A stretch of 64,000 nucleotides of DNA from Blastomonas ursincola (GCF_013607875.1 NZ_VDES01000001.1:1222073-1286072), one strand, 5' to 3'. Positions 45,213 to 54,727 are shown, numbered from the stretch's first letter. Program-made: numbers and translations. The notes: generated by a model from the sequence alone, not told the origin.

Positions 45213-47638
45213 AGTTCACCCTCTCCTGGCTGAAAGAGCATCTCGACACCGATGCGAGCCTCAATGAAATCACCGACCGGCTGACCGCGATCGGGCTCGA
45301 GCTCGAAGGCGTGGAAAACCCCGCCGATGCGCTGCGCCCGTTCCGCGTGGCGAAAGTGCTCGAGGCCGGCCCCCATCCCAATGCGGACAAGCTGCGGCTG
45401 CTCAAGGTCGATGACGGTTCGGGCGAACCCTGGCAGGTCGTGTGCGGCGCGCCCAATGCAAGGCAAGGCCTGGTCGGCGTGTTCGGCCCGCCGGGAACCT
45501 ATGTCCCCGGCCCCGCCTTCACGCTGAAGCCCGCGAAGATCCGCGATGTCGAGAGCTTCGGCATGATGTGCTCGTATCGCGAGCTCGAGCTCGGCGAGGA
45601 CCATGACGGCATCATCGAGCTGCCCGAGGACGCGCCGGTAGGCACCAGCTTTGCCGATTATGCCGGGCTCGACGATCCGGTGATCGAGGTCTCGGTCACG
45701 CCCAATAAGCAGGACTGCATGGGCGTGCGCGGAATCGCGCGCGATCTCGCCGCATCGGGCATCGGCACGCTGAAGCCGCTGTCCGAGGTCTATCGCTCGG
45801 GCGTCGATCCGGTCGAGGGCAGCGGCGAAGCGCCCGATGTGCGCACCGACGATAGCGCCGGTTGCCCGGCCTTCTATGCGCAGAACGTCTCGGGCCTGAA
45901 GAACGGTGCAGCGCCCAAATGGATGGCGGACCGGCTGAAGGCGATCGGGCAGAAGCCGATCTCGGTGCTGGTCGATATCACCAATTTCGTCTCGATCGAC
46001 CTCGGCCGCCCACTGCACGTCTATGACCGCGCCAAGCTCTCGGGCGGTCTCGTCGCGCGCAAGGCGAAGGACGGCGAAGAAGTGCTCGCGCTCAACGGCA
46101 AGACCTATGCGCTCGACGCCAGCATGACCGTGATCGCCGACAGCGCGCAGGTGCACGATATCGGCGGCATCATGGGCGGCGAGGATTCAGGCGTGTCCGA
46201 CGACACCACCGACGTGCTGATCGAGTGCGCCTATTTCGACCCCGAGCATATCGCCCGCACCGGCCAGAAGCTGATGCTGACCAGCGACGCGCGCCAGCGG
46301 TTCGAGCGTGGGGTCGACCCGGCGTTCCTCGAACAGGGCCTCGCCATCGCGACACGGCTGGTGCTCGAGCATTGCGGTGGCACGGCGAGCCCGGTGACCC
46401 GCTCGGGTGCCGCGCCGGTCGAACCGCGCACGGTTGCTTACGACCCCGCCTATTGCGCGGCTTTGGGCGGCATCGATGTGCCCGCCAGCGAGCAGCAGGC
46501 GATCCTCGAGCGGCTGGGCTTCGGTATCGACAGCAGCGCCACCCCCTGGACGATCACTGTCCCGAGCTGGCGACGCGATGTCGCGGGCAAGGCGGATATC
46601 GTCGAGGAAGTGGTGCGCATCACCGGCATCGATGCGATCCCCTCGACCCCGCTGCCGCGCCTGCCCGGCGTCGCCCGGCCGACCGCCAGCCCCGCGCAGT
46701 TGCAGGAGCGCCGCGTGCGCCGTCTCGCCGCCGCGCGCGGGCTCAACGAGGCGGTGAACTGGTCGTTCATCTCGGACAAGGAAGCCGCGCCCTTTGGCGG
46801 CGGCGGCTGGGTGCTGGCCAACCCGATCAGCGAGGACCTGAAGGTCATGCGCCCGTCGCTGCTGCCCGGCCTGCTCTCGGCCGCCAAGCGCAATCTCGAT
46901 CGCGGCGCGGGCTCGGTCCGGCTGTTCGAACTCGGCCGTCGCTATTTCAAGGCCGAGGATGGCACCAGCCTCGAACGCACCACGCTGGGCATCGTGCTGT
47001 CGGGCGACAAGACCCCGCGCGACTGGCGCAGCGGCAAGGCGCAGGCCTTCACTGCGCATGACGTGAAGGCCGAGGTGCTGGCATTGCTCGATGCCGCAGG
47101 AGCCCCGGCGGCCAAGCTGATGGACTTCGCTCCCGATTCCGCAGGCCCAGGCGATCACTATCACCCGGGGCAAGCGGCGACGCTGCGGCTGGGGCCGAAG
47201 AACGTGCTCGCCGCGTACGGCACGCTGCACCCCTCAACCGCGCGCGCGTTCGGCTTCAAGCCGGTGCACGGGCCGGTGATCGTGGCCGAGCTGTTCCTCG
47301 ACACGATCCCGCTGAAAGCCCGCGGCTCGGCGATGCGCGAAGCCTATGCGCCACCCGCACTGCAGGCGGTGACGCGCGATTTCGCCTTCCTGGTGGATGC
47401 CAAGCTGCCCGCTGGCGATCTGGTGCGCGCGGTGAAAGGCGCGGACAAGAAGCACATCACCGATGCCCGCGTGTTCGACAGCTTTGCAGGCCAGGGCGTG
47501 CCCGAGGGCAAGCTCTCGCTCGCCATCGAGGTGACGCTGCAGCCGGTGGACAAGAGCTTCGGCGACGATGAGCTGAAAGCCATTGCCGATGCGGTGGTCA
47601 AGGCGGCGGCCAAGCTCGGGGCGGAGCTGCGTGGCTGA
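45209..47638 (+). CDS. pheT: Phenylalanine--tRNA ligase beta subunit
   Basis: The 809-residue protein starts at an ATG overlapping the pheS stop (ATGA), so the subunits are made in step. The N-terminus is [15 protein letters not shown] tRNA-binding OB domain ([13 protein letters not shown] near 55), the B3/B4 editing domain ([14 protein letters not shown], then [17 protein letters not shown]), the B5 domain and the C-terminal ferredoxin-fold anticodon-binding domain ([18 protein letters not shown], then [18 protein letters not shown]) are all present. Length is normal for the family. Confidence 0.97.
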   Translation: MKFTLSWLKEHLDTDASLNEITDRLTAIGLELEGVENPADALRPFRVAKVLEAGPHPNADKLRLLKVDDGSGEPWQVVCGAPNARQGLVGVFGPPGTYVPGPAFTLKPAKIRDVESFGMMCSYRELELGEDHDGIIELPEDAPVGTSFADYAGLDDPVIEVSVTPNKQDCMGVRGIARDLAASGIGTLKPLSEVYRSGVDPVEGSGEAPDVRTDDSAGCPAFYAQNVSGLKNGAAPKWMADRLKAIGQKPISVLVDITNFVSIDLGRPLHVYDRAKLSGGLVARKAKDGEEVLALNGKTYALDASMTVIADSAQVHDIGGIMGGEDSGVSDDTTDVLIECAYFDPEHIARTGQKLMLTSDARQRFERGVDPAFLEQGLAIATRLVLEHCGGTASPVTRSGAAPVEPRTVAYDPAYCAALGGIDVPASEQQAILERLGFGIDSSATPWTITVPSWRRDVAGKADIVEEVVRITGIDAIPSTPLPRLPGVARPTASPAQLQERRVRRLAAARGLNEAVNWSFISDKEAAPFGGGGWVLANPISEDLKVMRPSLLPGLLSAAKRNLDRGAGSVRLFELGRRYFKAEDGTSLERTTLGIVLSGDKTPRDWRSGKAQAFTAHDVKAEVLALLDAAGAPAAKLMDFAPDSAGPGDHYHPGQAATLRLGPKNVLAAYGTLHPSTARAFGFKPVHGPVIVAELFLDTIPLKARGSAMREAYAPPALQAVTRDFAFLVDAKLPAGDLVRAVKGADKKHITDARVFDSFAGQGVPEGKLSLAIEVTLQPVDKSFGDDELKAIADAVVKAAAKLGAELRG

Positions 47639-48512
47639 CCTGGTCACACTGCGCTCCGACGCGCTGACCGCCAGCATCCACCCGCTGGGGGCGGAGCTGT
47701 GGTCGCTCAGGGACGCAGAAGGCCGCGAGCTGATGACTGATGCCGACCCGGCCTTCTGGGCGGGCCACGCGCCTCTGCTCTTCCCGATCGTCGGCGCGCT
47801 GGCGGGGGATGAATATCGGCTCGGCGAGCGCCACTTCGCGATGCCGCGGCATGGCTTTGCCCGGCGGTCGGAATTCGCGCTAGTCGAGGCGGATGCATCG
47901 AGCGCGCTGTTCCGGCTCGAGGCGAGCGAAGCCAGCCGCGCTATCTATCCGTTCGACTTCCGGCTCGACATGGCCTTCGCGCTGACCGGCGCGACACTTG
48001 CAATGACCGCGACGGTGAGCAATCGCGGCGATACCCCGATGCCGTTCAGCTTCGGCTATCACCCGGCCTTTGCCTGGCCGCTGCCCTATGGCGGCGCGGC
48101 GGAGGATCACCGGATCGTCTTCGACTGCGACGAACCCGCCCCGATCCGGCGGCTCGACCCCGCCACCGGCCTCGTCGCGCCCGAACCGCAGCCCGGCCCG
48201 GTCGAGGGCAAGGTCTACGCGCCGACATATGCCGATTTTGAGGCCGACGCGCTGATCTGGGACGAACTGCAAAGCCGCTCGCTGATCTATGGCTTACCCG
48301 GCCAGACGCGCCTCCGCATCGATTTTCCCGACGCGCCGATGCTCGGCATCTGGCAGAAGCCCGGCGCGCGCTTCCTGTGCATCGAACCCTGGGCCGGGAT
48401 CGCCGACCCGCTGGGCTTCACCGGCGATTTTGCCGACAAGCCCGGCGTGATGACGCTGGCACCAGACGCACAGCAGCGTTTGCGGATGGATGTGACGCTG
48501 CTAGAGAGCTAG
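47631..48512 (+). CDS. Aldose 1-epimerase family protein (galactose mutarotase-like)
   Basis: The 293-residue protein follows the COG2017 epimerase fold: LTASIHPLGAELWSLRD near 10, FPIVGALAGDEYRLGE near 45, MPRHGFARRSEF with the conserved histidine, and FSFGYHPAFAWPLP near 138 with a second catalytic histidine. The C-terminal glutamate region reads FLCIEPWAGIADPLG. Family members interconvert alpha and beta anomers of hexoses. It starts at a GTG overlapping the pheT end by 8 bases, so it is part of the pheST transcript, although no functional link is known. Confidence 0.88.
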   Translation: MADLVTLRSDALTASIHPLGAELWSLRDAEGRELMTDADPAFWAGHAPLLFPIVGALAGDEYRLGERHFAMPRHGFARRSEFALVEADASSALFRLEASEASRAIYPFDFRLDMAFALTGATLAMTATVSNRGDTPMPFSFGYHPAFAWPLPYGGAAEDHRIVFDCDEPAPIRRLDPATGLVAPEPQPGPVEGKVYAPTYADFEADALIWDELQSRSLIYGLPGQTRLRIDFPDAPMLGIWQKPGARFLCIEPWAGIADPLGFTGDFADKPGVMTLAPDAQQRLRMDVTLLES

Positions 48513-48523
48513 CCCATTCCGGT

Positions 48524-48603
48524 CCCCTGCGCATGCAGGGGCCCATCTTCTGCCCCTTGTTTCCGGATGAGCCGTCCGGAGATGGGTCCCCGCCTTCGCG
48601 GGG
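48524..48603. repeat. REP-like structured intergenic element (copy 2)
   Basis: Four nested or adjacent inverted repeats lie in 80 bases: CCCCTGC-GCAT-GCAGGGG at 48524-48541, the outer pair CCCATCT at 48542-48548 with AGATGGG at 48580-48586, the inner pair TCCGGA at 48562-48567 and 48575-48580, and CCCCGC-CTTC-GCGGGG at 48588-48603. It differs in wording from the other two elements but is built alike. It sits between the epimerase and prfC genes, both on the plus strand. Confidence 0.55.
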
Positions 48604-48627
48604 AACCGACATCAGCAAAGCCCCGAT

Positions 48628-50193
48628 ATGACCGCCCTCAACCGCCGCACCTTCGCCATCATCTCGCATCCAGACGCAGGGAAAACCACGCTCACCGAAA
48701 AGCTACTGCTCACCGGCGGCGCGATCCATCTGGCGGGCGAGGTCAAGGCACGCGGCGCGGCGCGGCGGGCGCGGTCGGACTGGATGAAGATCGAGCAGCA
48801 GCGCGGCATCTCGGTCACCTCGTCGGTCATGACCTTCGAGCGCCAGGGCATCACCTTCAATCTGCTCGACACGCCGGGCCATGAAGACTTTTCTGAAGAC
48901 ACCTATCGGACGCTGACCGCAGTCGATTCCGCGATCATGGTGATCGACGCCGCCAAGGGCATCGAGCCGCAGACGCGCAAGCTCTTCGAGGTGTGCCGCT
49001 TGCGCTCGGTGCCGATCATCACCTTCGTCAACAAGGTCGACCGCGAGGGCCGCGACCCGTTCGAGCTGCTCGACGAGGTCGCCGATGCGCTGGCACTGGA
49101 TGTCTGCCCGATGAGCTGGCCGGTCGGCATGGGCGGCCAGTTCGAGGGCGTGTACGATTTCGCCCGAAACCAGCTGATGCAGCCCGAAGGCCCGTCGCGC
49201 GAATACGACGGATCGGTCACGCAGCTTTCCGGTCTCGATGATCCGGCGCTGGCCGACAAGCTTTCCGCGCAGGCGCTCGAACGGCTGACCGAGGAAGCTG
49301 AGCTCGCCCAGGGCGGCTATGCAAGCTTCGACCTCGAAGCCTATCGCCATGGCGACCTCACCCCGGTCTATTTCGGCTCGGCGCTCAAGCGCTTCGGCAT
49401 CGAGGAGCTGATCGACGCGATCGCGACGCACGCTCCGCCGCCGCGCAGCCAGCCCGCCGAACCCGAATCGGTCGATCCCACGCGCAAGGACGTGACCGGC
49501 TTCATCTTCAAGGTGCAGGCGAACATGGACCCGCAGCACCGCGACCGCATCGCGTTCATGCGGCTGGTCTCGGGCACGTTCAGGCGCGGCATGAAGCTGG
49601 TGCCCTCGGGCCATGGCAAGCCGATCGCGGTGCACTCGCCGATCCTGTTCTTCGCGCAGGACCGCGAGCTCGCCGACGAGGCGCTGCCCGGCGACATTAT
49701 CGGCATTCCCAATCATGGCACGCTGCGCGTCGGCGATACGCTGTCCGAGAAGAACGACGTGCGCTTTACCGGCCTGCCCAATTTCGCACCGGAAATCCTG
49801 CGCCGTGTCCAATTGAGGGACCCGACCAAGACCAAGCAGCTGCGCAAGGCGTTGGACGATCTGTCCGAAGAGGGCGTGATCCAGGTCTTCTATCCCGAGA
49901 TCGGCAGCCAGTGGATCGTCGGCGTGGTCGGCCAGCTGCAGCTCGAGGTGCTGATCAGCCGGCTCGAGGCCGAGTACAAGGTCGAGGCGGTGCTCGAAAT
50001 GGCGCCGTTCGATACCGCGCGCTGGCTGAACGGCCCGGCCGAGGCTCTGGAAGCATTCAAGCGCATCTCGATGAACAACATGGCCAAGGACCGCGACGGC
50101 AACCCGGTGTTCATGGCGCGCTCCGCCTGGGATGTCGGCTATCAGCAGGAAAAGAACCCCGAGCTGACCTTCAGCGCGACGCGCGAGCGCTAA
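48628..50193 (+). CDS. prfC: Peptide chain release factor 3
   Basis: The 521-residue GTPase recycles RF1 and RF2 from the ribosome after peptide release. G-domain motifs are complete: G1 SHPDAGKTTLTEK near 14, the switch I segment with RGISVTSSVM, G3 LDTPGHEDFSEDTYR near 83 and G4 FVNKVDREGRDPFE near 132. Domain 2 (DVTGFIFKVQANMDPQHRDR) and domain 3 (VGVVGQLQLEVLISRLEAEY, then RDGNPVFMARSAWD) follow. RF3 is distinguished from EF-G by these domains and by length. It is preceded by the structured element at 48524-48603. Confidence 0.96.
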   Translation: MTALNRRTFAIISHPDAGKTTLTEKLLLTGGAIHLAGEVKARGAARRARSDWMKIEQQRGISVTSSVMTFERQGITFNLLDTPGHEDFSEDTYRTLTAVDSAIMVIDAAKGIEPQTRKLFEVCRLRSVPIITFVNKVDREGRDPFELLDEVADALALDVCPMSWPVGMGGQFEGVYDFARNQLMQPEGPSREYDGSVTQLSGLDDPALADKLSAQALERLTEEAELAQGGYASFDLEAYRHGDLTPVYFGSALKRFGIEELIDAIATHAPPPRSQPAEPESVDPTRKDVTGFIFKVQANMDPQHRDRIAFMRLVSGTFRRGMKLVPSGHGKPIAVHSPILFFAQDRELADEALPGDIIGIPNHGTLRVGDTLSEKNDVRFTGLPNFAPEILRRVQLRDPTKTKQLRKALDDLSEEGVIQVFYPEIGSQWIVGVVGQLQLEVLISRLEAEYKVEAVLEMAPFDTARWLNGPAEALEAFKRISMNNMAKDRDGNPVFMARSAWDVGYQQEKNPELTFSATRER

Positions 50194-50234
50194 AACACGG
50201 TTGCAGCGCCGCAGCGCTGCGCTAAGGCAGGGCC

Positions 50235-51038
50235 ATGGCGTCGCGCACCAAGGTTTCTCCCGACACGATCAAGCATATCGTCGAAGAGGCGAGCACCATC
50301 GCCATGGCCGCATTCGCGCGCGCGGGCGGCGATCTGCAGGTCTGGGACAAGGTGCCCGGCGAGCCGGTGAGCGAAACCGACCTTGCCGTCGACAATTTCC
50401 TGCGCGAGCGGCTGGGCGCGCTGGTCCCGGATGCGGGCTGGCTGTCCGAAGAGACGGCGGACGACACCGCCCGGCTCGATTGCGGGCGCATCTGGCTGGT
50501 CGATCCGATCGATGGCACCCGCGATTTCGTGCGTGGGCGCACCGGCTGGGCGATCTCGGTCGCCTTGGTCGAGGATGGGCATGTCGTGATGGGCGTGCTG
50601 GCCGCCCCGGCGCGTAACGAATACTGGATCGGCGCACGCGGACGCGGCGCGTTCCTCAACGGCAAGAGGCTGAAGGCCAGCCGCCGCACCGATTTTCCCG
50701 GCTCGCGCGTGCCGACCGACAGCCTGCCCAAGGCGGATATCGACCTGACGGTGGTGGAAAAGCCGAACAGCATCGCGCTGCGCATGGCGATGGTCGCCGA
50801 CGACCGCGCCGACCTGCTCGCGACGCTGCGCTGGGGCTATGAATGGGATATCGGTGCCGCGGCGATCATTGCCGAAGAGGCGGGCGCGCGGGTCACCGAT
50901 GCACTGGGCGGCGAACTGCGCTTCAACAAGCCGCGCGCCAATGCGTTCGGGGTGCTGTGCTGCGCACCGGGCATTCACGCCGCCGCTGTCGAGCGGTTGC
51001 GTGAACGCGCGGTGCGATTGTCGGCGGGCGGCGGTTAA
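50235..51038 (+). CDS. Inositol monophosphatase family protein
   Basis: The 267-residue phosphatase has the lithium-sensitive metal-binding motifs: SEETADDTARLDCGRIW, WLVDPIDGTRDFVRG near residue 90 (ligand aspartates) and YEWDIGAAAIIAEEAGARV near 207. The family splits 3'-phosphoadenosine phosphate (CysQ), inositol phosphate or histidinol phosphate (HisN). The GTRDFVRG form resembles CysQ and HisN types more than true inositol phosphatases, but I cannot decide. The start has AAGGCAGGG about 5 bases upstream. It overlaps the convergent SMR gene by 4 bases. Confidence 0.88.
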   Translation: MASRTKVSPDTIKHIVEEASTIAMAAFARAGGDLQVWDKVPGEPVSETDLAVDNFLRERLGALVPDAGWLSEETADDTARLDCGRIWLVDPIDGTRDFVRGRTGWAISVALVEDGHVVMGVLAAPARNEYWIGARGRGAFLNGKRLKASRRTDFPGSRVPTDSLPKADIDLTVVEKPNSIALRMAMVADDRADLLATLRWGYEWDIGAAAIIAEEAGARVTDALGGELRFNKPRANAFGVLCCAPGIHAAAVERLRERAVRLSAGGG

Positions 51039-51394
51039 CCTTCCGTCAAAGCCTGCGGCTTCTCAGCCTCGTCATAAGGCGTGGTCAGATACAGGCCCGT
51101 CGTCCCGATCAGCGTCAGCACGATGAACCCGGCCTGGGTGAGGCTGATCGACTGGCGGAACACCAGCCAGCCGATCACCGCCACTGCCACCACGCCGACG
51201 CCCGACCAGATCGCATAGGCGATGCCCATCGGAATGCGGGTGAAGGCAAAGGCGAGCAGCCAGAAGCACAGGCCATAGCAGCTCATCGAGGCCATGCCGA
51301 ACAACGGCTTGCTGAACCCCTGCGAGGCCTTGAGCAGGCTGGTGCCTGCAATCTCGCAAAGGATGGCCAATGCCAGCAGCACCCATGCATTCAT
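51035..51394 (-). CDS. Small multidrug resistance (SMR) family transporter
   Basis: The 119-residue protein has four membrane helices. Its opening MNAWVLLALAILCEIAGTSL puts the essential glutamate at position 14, as in EmrE. The pattern AYAIWSGVGVVAVAVIGWLV in helix 3 and the TTGLYL near the end fit the EmrE/QacE branch rather than the guanidinium exporter branch. It expels lipophilic cations by proton exchange, working as a dimer. The start at 51394 follows GAGGAGGAG; the next gene upstream on the same strand is a MerR-type regulator 13 bases away, whose likely role is to sense such compounds. Confidence 0.93.
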   Translation of the reverse strand: MNAWVLLALAILCEIAGTSLLKASQGFSKPLFGMASMSCYGLCFWLLAFAFTRIPMGIAYAIWSGVGVVAVAVIGWLVFRQSISLTQAGFIVLTLIGTTGLYLTTPYDEAEKPQALTEG

Positions 51395-51407
51395 TATCCG
51401 CTCCTCC

Positions 51408-52211
51408 TCATTGCGCCCTTGGCGTGGCAATCCTGTCCCCAGCCAGCATCCGCGCGGCCGTCGCCTGTTTCATGAACGCCCAGACCTCGGCATCGAAGCC
51501 GGGATCGGCCTGGACCGGCCAGTTGGCCATGTCGTCGTACATCTTCATCGTGCCGGTCCACATGGCGGGGGTGGCGACATCGGTGAACGGCTTGAGCAGC
51601 GCGAACCAGCGCTGGACGAACGCTGCTGCCGCGTCGCCGGCGGGATCCATCGGCAGTGCGGCCTTGATCTCGTCGCCCAGCGCCTTCCATTGCGCGGCAT
51701 AAGCGTCCTGATCGAAATCCTCGCCCAGCGCGCCCATCTTCTCGCCCCACTCGGCCCGCTCTTCCGGGGTAAAATAGCGGTCGGTCACCGCCTTCCATTG
51801 GTCCTGTGACATGCTCGTACTGTCCTGTTGTTCGGTGCGGATCAGCGAGCAGAAGGTCTCGGCATCGATGGGCTCGCCGCGATCGATGCGTGACTTGACG
51901 GAAATGAGCAGCGCCTGCGCCTCGGATATGCGGCGCGCTTGGGCCTCCAGATGGTCGAGCTGCGCGGTGATGAGACCGTGAAGATCGATCCGCCGGTGCG
52001 CGGTCAGCCGCTGGATCTGCGCCAGCGTCAGGCCCGCTTTCTTGAGCGAGAGGATGAGGTTCAGCCGTTCGAGCGCCGCCGCATCATAATGCCGCCGCCC
52101 CGACGCGGTTCGCAACGGCTCGACAAGCCCCCGCGCCTCATAGAAGCGCAGCGCGCGGGCGGTGAGACCGGTGAGCCGGGTAACGGCGGCAATGTCGAGC
52201 GAATCGGGCAT
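51408..52211 (-). CDS. MerR family regulator with TipAS effector domain
   Basis: The 267-residue regulator starts MPDSLDIAAVTRLTGLTARALRF and has a MerR winged helix (about 5-75, with RALRFYEARGLVEPLR and YDAAALERLNLILSLKKAGL). A coiled coil (about 85-125) and a C-terminal TipAS-type domain (about 145-260, WKAVTDRYFTPEERAEWGEK) follow. TipAS domains bind thiopeptides or other large drugs. The ATG at 52211 fits the family; the longer frame is unlikely. The gene lies before the SMR transporter with which it likely forms an operon, and an operator-like repeat lies 17 bases upstream. Confidence 0.9.
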   Translation of the reverse strand: MPDSLDIAAVTRLTGLTARALRFYEARGLVEPLRTASGRRHYDAAALERLNLILSLKKAGLTLAQIQRLTAHRRIDLHGLITAQLDHLEAQARRISEAQALLISVKSRIDRGEPIDAETFCSLIRTEQQDSTSMSQDQWKAVTDRYFTPEERAEWGEKMGALGEDFDQDAYAAQWKALGDEIKAALPMDPAGDAAAAFVQRWFALLKPFTDVATPAMWTGTMKMYDDMANWPVQADPGFDAEVWAFMKQATAARMLAGDRIATPRAQ

Positions 52212-52227
52212 GGATGGGGTTATGCCA

Positions 52228-52250
52228 CTTGACGTAAGGTCAGCTTCAAG
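52228..52250 (-). promoter_or_regulatory. MerR-type operator upstream of the regulator
   Basis: On the minus strand the site reads CTTGAAGCTGACCTTACGTC followed by AAG; the ends CTTGA and TCAAG form an inverted repeat across 23 bases. An ACCTTACGTCAAG core of this kind is common for MerR regulators. It stands directly upstream of the regulator start. Confidence 0.45.
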
Positions 52251-52322
52251 CGGAATTTCGGGAGGCAGCATAAGGCCGCTGCCGCGAGTGGGAGGGGAGA
52301 GCGCTGGCATTATCGCGCCCTA

Positions 52323-52613
52323 TTAGCGCGCGAAGGCCACAATCTCGCATGGCTGGAACGCTGTCTGCGAGACAGCCGCAAACCAGTCCTGTCGAAAGCT
52401 AGCCAGGCCCGCCAGATGCGCCATCAACGCATCCCAGCCCGGCATCTCCTCGTGAAAGGTCCAGATCTGCCCGGAGGCCACCACCTCGCAGCAGATCAGG
52501 TCGGTCGTGATTTCGTCACGCTCGTAAAAGGTAACCCTTTCGACGCTGCCTAAAGGAATGTCAGTCAGCACATCCAAGGATGATCTGACTTTCACCTGTT
52601 GTGGCTCCTTCAT
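52323..52613 (-). CDS. Small hypothetical protein
   Basis: The 96-residue protein starts at an ATG that overlaps the stop of the upstream lipoprotein gene (ATGA); an ATG 4 codons earlier is possible. The sequence has an even mix of strands and helices (VERVTFYERDEITTDLICCEV, then TFHEEMPGWDALMAHLAGL) and no signal peptide or membrane span. I do not recognise a family. The G+C content is visibly lower than in flanking genes, and coupling to a probable lipoprotein suggests a functional pair, possibly acquired. Confidence 0.7.
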   Translation of the reverse strand: MKEPQQVKVRSSLDVLTDIPLGSVERVTFYERDEITTDLICCEVVASGQIWTFHEEMPGWDALMAHLAGLASFRQDWFAAVSQTAFQPCEIVAFAR

Positions 52614-52891
52614 CCACGCACGCATGCGCTTTTGTCCAACGTGAGCGAGATTCCTCGGGCTGTCGCCTTGACGACATCACCGACTCGACAATCCAGTTCC
52701 AGCTTCTTGACAGACTTCTTGCCTGAAAGACCCGTTTCATCCTGTGCCGTAACAACGAACCTGTCGTTGTTCAGTCGACTCTGCGATGACACGATACTGA
52801 CGACCTTGGCGTCCACGGTTCTCTCAGGCAGCTGTGCACAAGCCAACATGTGCAACGCACCGGACAGCCCAAGAAGGTGGATGAAGCGCAT
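52610..52891 (-). CDS. Small probable lipoprotein, unknown function
   Basis: The 93-residue protein, started at 52891, opens MRFIHLLGLSGALHMLACAQ. This is a signal peptide with a lipobox-like MLAC, so the mature protein would begin at a lipid-bearing cysteine. The mature part is about 75 residues, beta-rich and basic (DAKVVSIVSSQSRLNNDRFV, GKKSVKKLELDCRVGD), recalling small OB-like folds. No family recognised. Codon use and composition are poorer in GC than neighbours. Coupled to the small gene that follows. Confidence 0.65.
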   Translation of the reverse strand: MRFIHLLGLSGALHMLACAQLPERTVDAKVVSIVSSQSRLNNDRFVVTAQDETGLSGKKSVKKLELDCRVGDVVKATARGISLTLDKSACVRG

Positions 52892-53012
52892 GAGGCACAG
52901 GCTGCCATTCTGCGTCGGTTGAGGCAATGGCATTTGGAACGTGCTGTGCGGAATGGAATGTCACCCATTTTCCGCATGACGCCGTCCGCCCTATCCGCCA
53001 TGGTCTCAGCCG

Positions 53013-53942
53013 ATGCGCGCCCTCGTCCTTCGGCGGTTGTTGACCGCGATCCCGACATTGCTGCTCGTGCTGCTCGCCTCGTTCGCGCTGATGCGCTTTG
53101 CGCCCGGCGGGCCGTTCGATGGCGAGCGCCCGCTGGCGCCCGAGACGCGCGCGGCGCTGGAGGCGGCCTATGGCCTCAACCTGCCGATGGGCGAGCAGTT
53201 CGCGCTGTTCCTGCAGCGCACGCTTACCGGCGATTTCGGGCCGAGCCTGGTCTATCGCGACTTTACCGTCACGCAGCTGATCGCCGACAGCCTGCCGGTG
53301 TCGCTGACGTTGGGCGGACTCGCCATCCTGCTGGCGCTGGTGCTCGGGCTGGCAGCGGGGATGGTCGCGGCGCTGCGCCCCGGCGGCTGGGCGGACGAGA
53401 CGCTGATGCTCGTCGCCACCATCGTCACCGCGCTGCCCAGCTTCGTCACCGGGCCGCTGCTCGCGCTGATCTTCGGGCTGTGGCTGGGACTGTTGCCGGT
53501 GGGCGGGCTGGGTGACGGGCTGCTGAGCGCGCCGCAATACTGGATCATGCCGGTGATCGCGCTGGCGCTTCCGGTGGCGGGCGCGATCGCCAAGCTGGCG
53601 CGCGCGGGGCTGGCGGCGGCGCTGGCGCAGGAGCATATCCGCACCGCGCGGGCGCGCGGGCTCGGCACCGGCGCCATCATTGCGCGCCATGCGTTGCGGC
53701 CTGCGCTGGTGCCGGTGGTGAGCTATCTTGGCCCGGCGGCGGCGGGGCTACTGACCGGCGCGGTGGTGATCGAGACGGTGTTCGCGCTGCCGGGCTTGGG
53801 CCGCTATTTCGTGCAGGGCGCGCTCAACCGCGATTATCCGCTAATCATGGCGGTGATCCTGCTTTATGCGGCGCTCATCATCGCGTTCAACCTTATCGCC
53901 GATCTGCTCTACGGCTGGCTCGATCCCCGGAGCAGGGCATGA
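53013..53942 (+). CDS. Oligopeptide-type ABC transporter permease (OppB/DppB)
   Basis: The 309-residue inner-membrane permease begins MRALVLRRLLTAIPTLLLVL, the standard opening of DppB/OppB proteins. It has six membrane segments and the EAA loop ARARGLGTGAIIARHALRPA near 211 that contacts the ATPase. It should carry peptides or nickel-like ligands together with the following genes. It overlaps the next permease gene by 4 bases (ATGA). No substrate-binding protein gene is found on either side, which is unusual. Confidence 0.9.
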   Translation: MRALVLRRLLTAIPTLLLVLLASFALMRFAPGGPFDGERPLAPETRAALEAAYGLNLPMGEQFALFLQRTLTGDFGPSLVYRDFTVTQLIADSLPVSLTLGGLAILLALVLGLAAGMVAALRPGGWADETLMLVATIVTALPSFVTGPLLALIFGLWLGLLPVGGLGDGLLSAPQYWIMPVIALALPVAGAIAKLARAGLAAALAQEHIRTARARGLGTGAIIARHALRPALVPVVSYLGPAAAGLLTGAVVIETVFALPGLGRYFVQGALNRDYPLIMAVILLYAALIIAFNLIADLLYGWLDPRSRA

Positions 53943-54727
53943 AGCGCATCGCTCTGCCCGCCGCGATCGTCGCGCTGATCGCGCTCGCAGCGCTTGTGCT
54001 GCCGATGCTGCTCCCATGGAGCCATGACGCGATCGACTGGGACCATGTCCGCGCCGCGCCCGCCACGGCAGGGCACTGGCTCGGCACCGACGAGCTGGGG
54101 CGCGACCGGCTGGCGCGGCTGGCGGTGGCAACGCGGATCACGCTCGCCGTGGCGCTGGCGGCGGCTTTGGTGTCGATGCTGGTCGGCATCGGCTGGGGCA
54201 TGATCGCGGGCTGGGCGGGCGGACGCACCGACGAGCTGATGATGCGGATCGTCGATGCGCTCTATGCGCTGCCGTTCATGTTCATCGTCATCGTGCTGAT
54301 GGTGGTGTTCGGCCGCTCGATCCTGTTGGTCTTCGTCGGCATCGGGCTGGTCGAATGGCTGACCATGGCGCGGATCGTGCGCGGCCAGGTGATGACGCTG
54401 CGCCACCGCCCGTTCGTGCTGGCGGCAGAAGCGAGCGGCGTGCCGGTGCGCGTGATCCTGGCGCGCCACATATTGCCCAATATCGCGGGGGTGGCGCTTG
54501 CCTATCTGACGCTCACCCTGCCCGGCATCATCATGATCGAGAGCTTCCTCTCGTTCCTCGGCCTCGGCGTGCAGGAGCCGCTGACCTCGCTCGGTATCCT
54601 GGTCAAGGAGGGCGCGGACGACATGGATGTCGCACCCATGGGGCTGCTGGTGCCCGGCGGGGTGATGGTGACGCTGCTCGTCTGCCTGACGCTGGTCGGT
54701 GAGCGCCTTAGGGACCGGTTCGCATGA
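53939..54727 (+). CDS. Oligopeptide-type ABC transporter permease (OppC/DppC)
   Basis: The 262-residue permease carries the DppC N-terminal block HWLGTDELGRDRLARLA near residue 46 and then five membrane segments. The EAA loop is FVLAAEASGVPVRVILARHI near 161-180, and the conserved SFLSFLGLGVQEPLTSLGIL stands near 202. It pairs with the preceding permease to form the channel. Gene overlaps (ATGA) on both sides tie the three transporter genes together. Confidence 0.9.
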   Translation: MKRIALPAAIVALIALAALVLPMLLPWSHDAIDWDHVRAAPATAGHWLGTDELGRDRLARLAVATRITLAVALAAALVSMLVGIGWGMIAGWAGGRTDELMMRIVDALYALPFMFIVIVLMVVFGRSILLVFVGIGLVEWLTMARIVRGQVMTLRHRPFVLAAEASGVPVRVILARHILPNIAGVALAYLTLTLPGIIMIESFLSFLGLGVQEPLTSLGILVKEGADDMDVAPMGLLVPGGVMVTLLVCLTLVGERLRDRFA

